Of a stretch of 64,000 bases of DNA, positions 56,386-64,000 are shown piece by piece. This stretch comes from Pseudomonadota bacterium (GTDB lineage: Bacteria; Pseudomonadota; Gammaproteobacteria; Ga0077536). Made by a program: the position numbers and the translations under genes. The notes beneath the pieces are model-generated. The model was given only the letters and a program-made list of their open reading frames with translations, searched no databases and was not told the DNA's origin. Positions within the stretch are counted from its first letter, which is position 1, and each line of letters starts with the position of its first letter. The DNA lies in assembly GCA_016719885.1 (NCBI GenBank), contig JADJYF010000006.1, positions 248,001-312,000 on the forward strand. Direction: 5' to 3'.

Positions 56386-59300
56386 TTACACGGCCGCCGC
56401 GCAGTTGCCGGTATTGATCACGGGTTCCATGGCGCGCGCCGCGCGCAGCGGGATGTCGAGTTTCAAGCGTTCGAACTCGACGCAGGCCTGCGACAGCGCG
56501 GCGCGCGCCGCCGCGATATCGCCCTTGAGATGAAATACCTCGGCGGCGCACAGGGCATTGCAGGCCGCTTGCACCGGCGAGCCGAGACGCACGGCGAAGT
56601 CACGCGCGCATTCGAGGTAATGCTCGGCATTGGACAGGCAGGGCGGCCGCGCGCGGGCCGCGGCCCGCGCCAAGGCGCGCGCTGCCACCGCCGAGCCGAG
56701 ATGTTCGCCTTCCGCACCGCGCTGCTCGACGCTGCGCCGATAGATGGCCGCGGCCTCGGCATAGCGTCCGCTGTCGGCCAGCGCCTCCACCATCCAGCCG
56801 TAGACCAGCGACAGGTAGAGGCCGATGCCCCAGCCTTCCAGCCATTCGACGGCGCGACCGAGGGCATCGACGTGCCGTGGATTGGCATCGAGCTTCCAGC
56901 GCGCATAGGCGCTCATGGCGCTCGCCATGGCGAAGATGTACGGGCCGTTGACCCTTTGCCCGACGCGTCGCGCGGCTTCCGCCGCCGCCAGCGCGTCGGC
57001 CCAGCGCTCGGTCCACATCAACACCGCGCTGTGGAAGCAACGAATCGAACCTTCTATCTGGTGATTGGAATCGCGCACCAGGGTCAGCCCGCGCGAGATC
57101 AAGGTGAGCCCGCCGTCGAAGTCGCCGAGGTCGGCGCTGATCATGCCCTTGCAGTTCAAGGTGTAGGCCGGTCCGACCGGCAAGCCGCGCGGTGAAGGCT
57201 CGGCGGACCACAGTTCCAGCGCGCCGTCCAGATGCGCGAGCGCTTCACTGTTGTCGCCGCGCGCACTGGCGCTATGGCCGAGCGCGCCGACAATCTCGGC
57301 GCACAGGTTGCCCATGTTCAGCCGTGACGCGAGCTGGTAGGCGAGCATGAGTTCGGTGCGTGCATCGTTGTGGCGGCCGAGCGTGTAGCAGAGGTAGCCG
57401 ACGAAATAACGCCCGCGCGCCGCCGCTTCCTCGTCGCCAATCTCGAGGGCATAGGCCACCTGCTGCTTGAAACGCTCGACCTGGCCCGCCGCCGGACCAT
57501 ACATGCACACCAGCGCCCAGTGACGACACAGCGCACTGCGGCGCGCCTCGGTGGCGGGGCCCTGCTCGAGCCGGTCCAGCAGGTCGAGCGCCGCCTGGTA
57601 GTGCAGTCGCGCGCTGTCCAGCGCCGCGCGCACGCGCGCCTTGTCCGCCGCCAGCACCGCGTATTCGACCGCCTCGTCGAGGCTCTCGGCGCAACGATGG
57701 TGATACGCCAGCGCCTCGAAATATTCTTCGCGCTGCTCGGGCGCGATCTCGGTTTCGATGGCCTTGGCCGCGCGCAGGTGCAAGCCACGCCGCCGCTCGA
57801 GACCGAGCAACGAATAGATCACGTCGCGCGTGATGCCGTGTTTGAAATGGATGGGTTCGCGCGGGCCGTCGGTATACAAGAGACCGGCGTCGGCGAGCTC
57901 CGCCAGGAGCTGTTCATCGGGTGGGCTGCCCGCCAGGTTTTCCAACAGCCAGGCCGGTACCACCGTGCCGATGGTGGCGGCCAGCGACGCCACTTCCTGC
58001 GCAGCCTCGCTCAACCGATCGAAACGACTCTCGATGAGACGCGCCAACCAGTGCGGCACGCCCTCGAGCGGTTGCGCGGCCTGGCCGTCGTGTTCCAACA
58101 CCAGCAGGTTACCGGCCTGGCACAGTTCCTCGATATACAGCGGCACGCCGCCGGTCTGGCGAAATATCGATTCAATGTGACCGAGGTTGGGCGCGTCCGG
58201 CAACAAGGCCTTGACCACCGCGCTCACCTCCAGCGCCTTCAATCCTTCGAGTTCGATTTTGACTTGTGGCGCGTCGATGCCGGCGCCGAGCCCGCGTTCG
58301 CGCGAAGCGATGAGCAGCATGATGCGCGCGGCGTCGGCACGCGCCTTGAGCGCGGCCACCACCTGGCCCGATGATTCATCGGCCCACTGCCAGTCATCGA
58401 GGAACAGCACCAACACCTGGCGCTCGGCGAGACTCAGCAGCATCGCCACCAGCGCCTCGACCATGGCCCGACCGCGACTCTCGTCGGCGGGCGTGGCGTC
58501 CGCATCCGCCTCGTCCAGCGACAACAGTTCGAGCAAGGTGTCGGCGTGCGCGCTGAGTGTCGGCAGGCGCGCGGCGAGGCGCGCGCTGACCTGGGTCGGG
58601 CGATCCTCGAAGGCGAGCTCGTCCACTTCCAGCAGGTCACGCAGGATCTCGAGAAACGGTTCGAGCGGCGTCGACTGGCGCAGCCCGCTGCAATGGCCGC
58701 GCAGCACACGCACGTTGGCGGCATAGGTGCGACTCAAGGCTTCTTCGGCCAGACGCGTCTTGCCGACACCGGCCATGCCGACGATGCCGGCCAGGTGCAC
58801 GCCGCCTTTGACGGTGGCATCGAACAGCGTGTCGAGACTGTGCAGGGCATGCTGGCGACCGATGAACGGCGACAAGCGTCGGCGCAGGCGAGCATCGAAC
58901 GGCCTGCGCACCGGGGAACGGCGCGTGACGCTGACGGTGGACACCGCGCCTATGGTCGGAATGTCGAGGTGCTCGCGCGGCCGGGTTTCGAAGAACTCGC
59001 CGACGCCCTCGAGGGAACTCGCGCTCACCACCACCTCGCCCGGCGTGGCGGCGTCGGACAGGCGCGCGGCCACGATCATGGCGTCACCGGTGACGCGGTA
59101 CAGACGATTGTCGCGCGTCGCGCGGCGCACCAGCACCAAGCCGGAATGGATGCCGGAATGCAACATCAGCGAGCCCATGCCGCCCAACGCGCCGCTGTCG
59201 GACAACTGCTGCACAGTGCGATGCAGTTCGAGCGCGGCGTCGACCGCGTCGCGCACGTCGAACTCGCCATGGCCGGGCAGGCCGAACAGCGCCACCACGC

Positions 59301-59514
59301 CGTCGCCGCGCACTTCGTTGACGATGCCGCGGTGCTTGCTGACGATGCGATGCGCGACCTGCTCGAGCATGTCGCTCATGCGGTCCACCGCTTCCAGGTC
59401 GCCGCGCATGCGCGCCACCAACTCGGAATAACCGCTCAGGTCCAGAAACAACACGGTCGCGTGACGGAACTGGCCGTCCGCCGTCGACTGCTGTGCCCGC
59501 TGCGCTTCGTTCAT
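56386..59514 (-). CDS. Cyclase-homology/AAA ATPase/TPR regulator protein
   Basis: 1042 residues from the ATG at 59514. A class III nucleotide-cyclase homology domain (15-195) has the metal aspartates in FLDLSGY (Asp25) and RGDGVVALFG (Asp71). The lysine position before GDG is Glu, and the transition-state Asn in GDxxNxAAR is Ile147 (GDAMIVAARL), so cyclase activity is doubtful. A STAND/AAA_16 ATPase follows (215-560; Walker A GMAGVGKTR 246-254, Walker B LVLFLDDWQWAD), then about 450 residues of TPR-like helices. Such proteins are signal-responsive regulators or scaffolds. It lies 120 bp after the DyP-P450 gene on the same strand, so the two are probably cotranscribed. No DNA-binding domain is seen. 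Confidence 0.85.
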   Translation of the reverse strand: MNEAQRAQQSTADGQFRHATVLFLDLSGYSELVARMRGDLEAVDRMSDMLEQVAHRIVSKHRGIVNEVRGDGVVALFGLPGHGEFDVRDAVDAALELHRTVQQLSDSGALGGMGSLMLHSGIHSGLVLVRRATRDNRLYRVTGDAMIVAARLSDAATPGEVVVSASSLEGVGEFFETRPREHLDIPTIGAVSTVSVTRRSPVRRPFDARLRRRLSPFIGRQHALHSLDTLFDATVKGGVHLAGIVGMAGVGKTRLAEEALSRTYAANVRVLRGHCSGLRQSTPLEPFLEILRDLLEVDELAFEDRPTQVSARLAARLPTLSAHADTLLELLSLDEADADATPADESRGRAMVEALVAMLLSLAERQVLVLFLDDWQWADESSGQVVAALKARADAARIMLLIASRERGLGAGIDAPQVKIELEGLKALEVSAVVKALLPDAPNLGHIESIFRQTGGVPLYIEELCQAGNLLVLEHDGQAAQPLEGVPHWLARLIESRFDRLSEAAQEVASLAATIGTVVPAWLLENLAGSPPDEQLLAELADAGLLYTDGPREPIHFKHGITRDVIYSLLGLERRRGLHLRAAKAIETEIAPEQREEYFEALAYHHRCAESLDEAVEYAVLAADKARVRAALDSARLHYQAALDLLDRLEQGPATEARRSALCRHWALVCMYGPAAGQVERFKQQVAYALEIGDEEAAARGRYFVGYLCYTLGRHNDARTELMLAYQLASRLNMGNLCAEIVGALGHSASARGDNSEALAHLDGALELWSAEPSPRGLPVGPAYTLNCKGMISADLGDFDGGLTLISRGLTLVRDSNHQIEGSIRCFHSAVLMWTERWADALAAAEAARRVGQRVNGPYIFAMASAMSAYARWKLDANPRHVDALGRAVEWLEGWGIGLYLSLVYGWMVEALADSGRYAEAAAIYRRSVEQRGAEGEHLGSAVAARALARAAARARPPCLSNAEHYLECARDFAVRLGSPVQAACNALCAAEVFHLKGDIAAARAALSQACVEFERLKLDIPLRAARAMEPVINTGNCAAAV

Positions 59515-59634
59515 CGCCCCACCGTTGACCCCACTGCCCGCGCACGGCGTGCACGAGCCCAAGGCTCGCGGCGCGCCAGACCAGGTTCAGGGCATGCTAA
59601 CGCTATTCGCCGGGCAGCGCAGCGCGGGCGATGC

Positions 59635-62586
59635 TCAGCGTTTGAGCATCACCACCCGGGGGTCGGCCGTGACCGCGAGTTCACCGGCGCGCAGCAGTGC
59701 CGCGGCAACCCCCAGCATGGCGCCCATCGCCATGCCGTAGCCCGGGCAGGCATGGGGCGCGTACAGCGGGTGTTGGCGCTGACGCGTGCCGCCGAACATG
59801 AGGTAGTGCGGATCGTCATAGGCCTCGAGCGCTGGGTCGCGCATCGCCGAGGCGAGGCCCACCACCACCGGGCATCCCACGCCGTCCCGCGCCGACAGGG
59901 GATTGGCCGGCGCGGTGCGGCGCCACACCGCGTAGGGCGCGGGTGCCAGCGCCATGGCGTCGAGCAAGGGCTGGCGCAGCACCTGGTTGGCGAGGTCGAA
60001 GGTCGCGCGTGGATAATCGGCGCCGGCCGGCACCGCCAGGCGCTGCTGCAAGCGGCCGAGCTCACGCGTCGTGCTCCAGTTCACCAGCACCGCGGCCAGT
60101 GAGCCGATGGTCGGCGCCGGGAAACCCAGCATCACGCCCGCCACCAGCGCCGCCTGGCGACGTGCATCGCCGGGCGCCAGTTGCATGATGTCCCGCACCA
60201 GCGGTTTCTGACTGGCCATCGGGCGCGCCACCAACGCGGCGAAGGCGGCCTTGACGCGCGCGCCCAGCAGCCGCGCGCGGCTCGCGACCGGCTCCTCGAG
60301 CGGATGCGGGCCGAACACGTAACGCGAGATCGCCATGAGGTCGCCCGGACAATGGGCCTTGCCGTCGTCGCTATCGAGGTCGCGCAAGTCATCGGCGCGT
60401 CCGCCGTAGCGCATGAGTTCACCATCGGGCAGACCGAACCACGCGCTGCACAGGCTCGCCATCACGTAGCGCGCGAGTTCGATCAAATCAACGCTCGCGC
60501 CTTCGCGGCGCGGCAGTACCTCGTTGGCGGCATACAGCCGATCGAGATAGGCCAGCGCGTTGTCGCGCGCCAGTTGGTAGGCGATGCGCTCGTCGCCGAG
60601 ATGCTTTTCGACCGCGTCATTGACCGCCTGGCCGAGTTCGGCATGACCGGCATAGGGCCCGACATCGTCCTGACCGAGAAAGAAGGTGCCGACAGTTTCC
60701 GCCATGCGCGGACCATAGCCGGCCGCCGAATAGTGCTGGCCGTCGTCCTTCAGCACCATCATGACCTTCTCGGCCGAACCGACCAGCAAGCCATAGGCGC
60801 CCTCGTGACGCAGGCCACCGGCATCACGCACCGCGGCCCAGTGCAAGGCGCGCACCGTTTCGTCTTCATACTTGAGACGGCCCGCCATCTTTTCGATGTC
60901 CAGCGGGCAGGCCTTGCCGAGCGTCGCGCGCGGCGCTGAAGCCGGCGTCGCGTGACGCGCGGCCTCTTCGTCCCACAACGTGGCTATGGCACGCAGCGCG
61001 GCGCGCGAGGGCGCGAAAGCATACAGGCCCCACTCCAGCGTGACCAGCGCCGTATCGCCGAGATCGACGCGCAACACTTCACCCTCGTGCATGAAACGAT
61101 AGACGCGCGAGCGGCCGGGCGCCGGCACGCCGAGCAAGGGATCGTGTTGCGACGACGGCAGGCCGGTGCTGCTGCCGCCGGCCACCCAGTTCTGGATCAC
61201 TTCGAACTGTTCGGCGATGCTGGCGTTGTAGGCCATGAACAGCAGGCCGTGCGGCTCATCGCCTTCACCGGCGGCGGGTCGCGGCCCGTAGGACATGCCG
61301 CGACGCGCGATGCGGGGCGGCGGCGTCATCAGCGGCGGCACCGCCTCGCGCGGATTGGTGCGGCGGACATGCGACTGCAACGGACAGTGTTCGCCGTGCA
61401 CGTCGTCGCGGTAGTTGAAGTCGTTGTCGTGCTGACCGCTTTGCGTGGTGAGCGGCTTGCCGTTCGCATGGCGGCCCATCAGTTTGGCCATCAACATCTC
61501 GTGCAAGCGCGCGCGTGCGGCCTTGTCGCCCTTGGGCAGCAGGCTTTTCACCGCCAGCTTGAGGCGCGCCTCGAACAGTTCGGTGTGTTGGCGCAGCTTG
61601 CGCACCACGAGAAAGCTGCCGTTATCCAGCACGGCATCACCGCCATGCGGCGCATCGCCGCGATTGTTGGCGTATCCCAAAAGGATTTCACCGGGCTCGA
61701 CCTTGTCGCGCCAGTACTGTGCGTCCGCCTGTTCGGCCTCGAGGCTGGGCTGGCTCACCCCGTCAACATAGCCGAAATGATCTCGCCCCAGCGCTTCGCC
61801 GGCACGCCGCGGATGATGACGCATGGCTTCGACGCTCAAGACCTCGACGCCGTTGTCGCGCGCTGCGTCGATGGCGCGGATGCGGGCCTCGAGCGCCGCC
61901 GCGAGCCGATGCGCGGTGCGCGCCACCTCGTCTTCGCTGAGCGCCACGCGCAACTGCAGCACCAGGTCGATGCTGTTGATGTCTAGCGGCGGCGCGCCGC
62001 GATGCTCGCCGCTGGCCTGCATCGCGCTCGGCCAGTTGCGCTGCGGACGGCGCCAGTGATCCGGATGATTGCCATGCAGGTCGCCGAGCACACCGGCGCG
62101 CGCCGCCATGCCGTCGATGAATTCGCGCGGCAAGCCCGCCAGCCACGCGCGCGGCGCGCCGAGTTGTTTCATGCCATCGCAGGTGATGGCGATGGTCTGG
62201 TAGATCTCGCCTTCGCCGAGCACCTCGACACCATTGCTGAAGCCTTCGTGCGACAGCCAGCGCCGCGCCAGCGCGGCGTCGCTCACGCGCAGCAACACCA
62301 GTGCGCCGTGGGAGACATCGGCCGGAAACGGCCGCGCGATACCGGCTTGCAGCGCCTCGAGGCTGAAACGCGGCGCGACCTTGCCGGCCGATTCAGCGGC
62401 GGGCGGCGGCGCCAGCGCCAGCCACGCCATGTCCGCTTCGAACATCTGGCGCAGCACCTGCCATGCCGGCGTGTCCGACAGTTGGCCAGGCTCGAGACAC
62501 CAGCGGCGCACGTCGGAAAACAAGTCCTGGGCAAAACGCCGCAGCACATGTTCCTGGTTGAACGGCTTGCGTGCCGAGCCGGTCAT
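59635..62586 (-). CDS. DyP-type peroxidase fused to a cytochrome P450-like domain
   Basis: 983 residues. The N-terminal half (about 85-520) is a dye-decolorizing peroxidase: GxxDG motif FGYVDGVSQP with distal Asp275, NGSFLVVRKLRQ with the distal Arg, and the proximal heme His406 in QSHVRRTNPRE, then RRGMSYGPRP. The C-terminal half (about 560-983) resembles a P450: FLGQDD, an I-helix-like AGVMLGFPAPTIG, and the heme-thiolate motif HACPGYGMAMG with Cys947. The ExxR helix reads DAMA (876-879), so Glu and Arg are missing. Two heme sites on one chain imply peroxide-driven or tandem oxidation; the substrate is unknown. No signal or Tat peptide is seen, so it is probably cytoplasmic. Confidence 0.87.
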   Translation of the reverse strand: MTGSARKPFNQEHVLRRFAQDLFSDVRRWCLEPGQLSDTPAWQVLRQMFEADMAWLALAPPPAAESAGKVAPRFSLEALQAGIARPFPADVSHGALVLLRVSDAALARRWLSHEGFSNGVEVLGEGEIYQTIAITCDGMKQLGAPRAWLAGLPREFIDGMAARAGVLGDLHGNHPDHWRRPQRNWPSAMQASGEHRGAPPLDINSIDLVLQLRVALSEDEVARTAHRLAAALEARIRAIDAARDNGVEVLSVEAMRHHPRRAGEALGRDHFGYVDGVSQPSLEAEQADAQYWRDKVEPGEILLGYANNRGDAPHGGDAVLDNGSFLVVRKLRQHTELFEARLKLAVKSLLPKGDKAARARLHEMLMAKLMGRHANGKPLTTQSGQHDNDFNYRDDVHGEHCPLQSHVRRTNPREAVPPLMTPPPRIARRGMSYGPRPAAGEGDEPHGLLFMAYNASIAEQFEVIQNWVAGGSSTGLPSSQHDPLLGVPAPGRSRVYRFMHEGEVLRVDLGDTALVTLEWGLYAFAPSRAALRAIATLWDEEAARHATPASAPRATLGKACPLDIEKMAGRLKYEDETVRALHWAAVRDAGGLRHEGAYGLLVGSAEKVMMVLKDDGQHYSAAGYGPRMAETVGTFFLGQDDVGPYAGHAELGQAVNDAVEKHLGDERIAYQLARDNALAYLDRLYAANEVLPRREGASVDLIELARYVMASLCSAWFGLPDGELMRYGGRADDLRDLDSDDGKAHCPGDLMAISRYVFGPHPLEEPVASRARLLGARVKAAFAALVARPMASQKPLVRDIMQLAPGDARRQAALVAGVMLGFPAPTIGSLAAVLVNWSTTRELGRLQQRLAVPAGADYPRATFDLANQVLRQPLLDAMALAPAPYAVWRRTAPANPLSARDGVGCPVVVGLASAMRDPALEAYDDPHYLMFGGTRQRQHPLYAPHACPGYGMAMGAMLGVAAALLRAGELAVTADPRVVMLKR

Positions 62587-63265
62587 CGCTCTCGGGAAAA
62601 TATTCGCGCAGTCCCGCCACCGCGTGCAGCGCGCGCAGGCCGATGTCGGCGGCGCGCGCGCTGCGCTCGGGGTTGGCTTCGCGCGGCGCTTCGGCCAGCC
62701 GCGCGGCCCGCGCGTCGAAATCGTCGGCGTGGCCGTGGTCGAGTACGAGATCGGTCAGGTGCTTGTGGAAATGGCTGTCAGCGGCGGTGGCGCCGGAGTC
62801 GGCGAAGAAAAAGCGCCCGACCACTTCGTGATCACGCACCCACGCGATGTAGTCGGCAAAGCTCGTCAGGCGCGCCAGCGGATAGTCGTCGCAGTGGCAG
62901 AAGATCAAGTCGAGCATCGAACCCATGGGCTTCCAGATGAAGCGCATGTAGGGCTCCCAGCCGCCGTCGACCGTGACGTTGAGCAAGAGCTGCGGGCGGC
63001 TGTCGGCATCGTTGGCCGGCAGGATGGCGAAGCGGAAGAAATGCACGGTGCGAAAGCGCGCCACCGAGTCGGGAAACGGACTCGCCTCCAGCGCCGCTTC
63101 ACGGCTCGCCTGGCGAATGCCGTTCAGCACTTTCAACACCCGCCGCAGGCGGTCGACGTAAGTGAAGGTATTGAGAGCGCCCGGCACCGCGCCCTGCTTG
63201 ATGCGCGCCACCACCGTGAGATCGGTCACGCCCTGCAGTTCGGTGCTGCGATAGTCCAATTCCAT
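62393..63265 (-). CDS. Unknown protein encoded before the DyP-P450 fusion (3' end probably frameshifted)
   Basis: I do not recognise a named family. From the ATG at 63265 (GGGAGA 6 bp upstream) it reads MELDYRSTELQGVTDLTVVA, then RFRTVHFFRFAIL, a QLLLNVTVDGGWEPYMRFIW segment and SHFHKHLTDLVLD. The alternating strand/helix pattern with VHFFRF and DGGWEPYM resembles ferredoxin-like alpha+beta barrels, the fold class of DyP, but no heme ligand is evident. The open frame overlaps the next gene by 194 bp, and the part after YFPESDD (about 62586) looks like shifted sequence. One extra base in the CCC/TTTT run (62594-62600) would end it at a TGA overlapping the next ATG, giving about 227 residues. 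Confidence 0.7.
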   Translation of the reverse strand: MELDYRSTELQGVTDLTVVARIKQGAVPGALNTFTYVDRLRRVLKVLNGIRQASREAALEASPFPDSVARFRTVHFFRFAILPANDADSRPQLLLNVTVDGGWEPYMRFIWKPMGSMLDLIFCHCDDYPLARLTSFADYIAWVRDHEVVGRFFFADSGATAADSHFHKHLTDLVLDHGHADDFDARAARLAEAPREANPERSARAADIGLRALHAVAGLREYFPESDDRLGTQAVQPGTCAAAFCPGLVFRRAPLVSRAWPTVGHAGMAGAAPDVRSGHGVAGAGAAARR

Positions 63266-63373
63266 GCTTCGTCTCCCGTGTCCGCGGGTGCGAGGGGATC
63301 CGCACCGACGGGGGAGAATATACATTTGAGCGCGACGGCTGAGAGCGCCACGCGCAATTGTGTGCATATGCCA

Positions 63374-63397
63374 CGCGCCGTCGGCGCGCGGCGCTCA
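63374..63397 (-). terminator. Possible hairpin after purF
   Basis: CGCGCC and GGCGCG arms with a 3-base loop, 7 bp after the purF stop on the minus strand. No U-tract follows, so termination is uncertain; the rest of the 129 bp gap to the DyP module shows only a weak TATATT -10 candidate at 63317-63322 for the downstream genes. Confidence 0.3.
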
Positions 63398-64000
63398 GGC
63401 GTCGATGGAGACGTTGCCGGCGTTGTTGAACAGGTCGCGCAGCGAATCCTCGTCACGCGCGCGTTCGGCCTTGGCTTCGTCGGCGCGCGCGCTGCCGACC
63501 TGGCGCAGGTAGACATCGCTCACGTCGCCGGTTACGTAGTGACCGCTGAAGCAGGATTGTTCGAACTCGGTGATGCGCCGGTTGCCGCGCCGGGCCGCAT
63601 CCACCAGCGCATCGAGATCCTGGAAGATGAGGCCGTCGGCGCCGATCAGACGGCACACCTCTTCCTCGGTGCGGTTGTGGGCGATCAGTTCCTCGGCGGT
63701 CGGCATGTCGATGCCATAGACATTCGGATAGCGCACCGGCGGCGCGGCCGAAGCGAAATAGACCTTGCGCGCGCCGGCGTCGCGCGCCATCTGGATGATC
63801 TGGCCGGACGTGGTGCCACGTACGATGGAGTCATCCACCAGCAGCACGTTCTTGCCTTCGAATTCGAGATCGATGGCGTTCAGCTTCTGGCGCACGGATT
63901 TTCGCCGCAGGGCCTGGCCCGGCATGATGAAGGTGCGCGGGATGTAGCGGTTCTTGATGAAGCCTTCGCGGTAATTGACGCCGAGGGTATGGGCCAGCTC
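63395..64000 (-). CDS. purF: Amidophosphoribosyltransferase, C-terminal part (runs off the right edge)
   Basis: The visible 201 residues are the C-terminal part of PurF, which makes phosphoribosylamine from PRPP and glutamine. NRYIPRTFI(MPGQ) and RQKLNAIDLEF lead to the PRPP loop VLLVDDSIVRGTTSGQI, followed by PNVYGIDMPTAEELIA. The C-terminus is acidic/Arg-rich. The glutaminase Cys and the start codon lie outside the window. It is on the same strand as the module downstream and metZ; purF-metZ adjacency is common in gammaproteobacteria, so the DyP-P450 module looks inserted between them. Confidence 0.95.
   Translation of the reverse strand, partial: ELAHTLGVNYREGFIKNRYIPRTFIMPGQALRRKSVRQKLNAIDLEFEGKNVLLVDDSIVRGTTSGQIIQMARDAGARKVYFASAAPPVRYPNVYGIDMPTAEELIAHNRTEEEVCRLIGADGLIFQDLDALVDAARRGNRRITEFEQSCFSGHYVTGDVSDVYLRQVGSARADEAKAERARDEDSLRDLFNNAGNVSIDA

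Noticed and set aside
56386..63265. Phage or transposon origin for the DyP-P450 module
   Set aside because: No integrase, transposase, inverted ends, target duplication or tRNA is visible, and base composition looks like the neighbours; insertion is inferred only from gene order.

Overview
This is a 64 kb piece of a GC-rich bacterial chromosome, almost fully coding. Gene content and order point to a gammaproteobacterium. The markers are nrdR-ribD-ribE-ribBA-ribH-nusB-thiL, gyrA-pheA-tyrA-aroA-cmk-rpsA-ihfB-lapA-lapB-pyrF-mfd-csiV, pyrG-kdsA-eno-ftsB-ispD-ispF, a class I adenylate cyclase, and a methylthioinosine-type purine salvage set. I cannot name the family or genus. I see no rRNA, tRNA, insertion sequence, prophage or CRISPR array.

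Layout. 1-8.1 kb (minus): the start of an HpcH/HpaI aldolase, a SoxYZ-like carrier of the quinoprotein-dehydrogenase type, the riboflavin/NusB/ThiL operon, and glyA. 8.3-13.4 kb (plus): class I CyaA, a DUF815 ATPase, then a purine phosphoribosyltransferase and a methylthioinosine phosphorylase with start/stop overlaps. 13.5-30.2 kb (minus): csiV, mfd, pyrF, lapBA, ihfB, rpsA, cmk, the aromatic amino acid genes, gyrA and mtnA. 30.2-40.7 kb (mostly plus): an MTA/SAH deaminase, an aldo-keto reductase, purB, two small genes, purL and an Smr-domain gene; rnt lies on the minus strand. 40.7-46.6 kb (minus): the pyrG-ispF operon. 46.9-48.5 kb (plus): formate-tetrahydrofolate ligase. 48.6-56.4 kb (minus): a SIMPL protein, a PLP decarboxylase, a peroxiredoxin, three serine-cycle genes (2-hydroxyacid/hydroxypyruvate reductase, malyl-CoA lyase, serine-glyoxylate aminotransferase) and metZ behind a SAM-II-like riboswitch. 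56.4-63.3 kb (minus): a three-gene accessory module. 63.4-64 kb: the 3' end of purF.

Functional themes. (1) One-carbon metabolism: ftfL/fhs, glyA, sga, hpr and mcl are all serine-cycle functions, and the SoxYZ-like protein belongs to a family tied to quinoprotein alcohol dehydrogenases, so a methylotrophic or C1-using lifestyle is likely (inference). (2) Methylthioadenosine recycling: MTA deaminase, methylthioinosine phosphorylase, hypoxanthine phosphoribosyltransferase and MtnA together form a deamination-first route. (3) The most unusual locus encodes a 983-residue fusion of a DyP-type heme peroxidase with a cytochrome P450-like domain. It is preceded by a small unknown protein and followed by a 1042-residue cyclase-homology/AAA/TPR regulator.

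The intergenic regions carry two families of paired palindromes (REP/REPIN-like). Several conserved genes (mfd, cmk, a secretin-like gene, and probably the small gene before the DyP-P450 gene) are broken by single-base shifts at or near short homopolymers. This looks more like uncorrected sequencing error than real gene decay.
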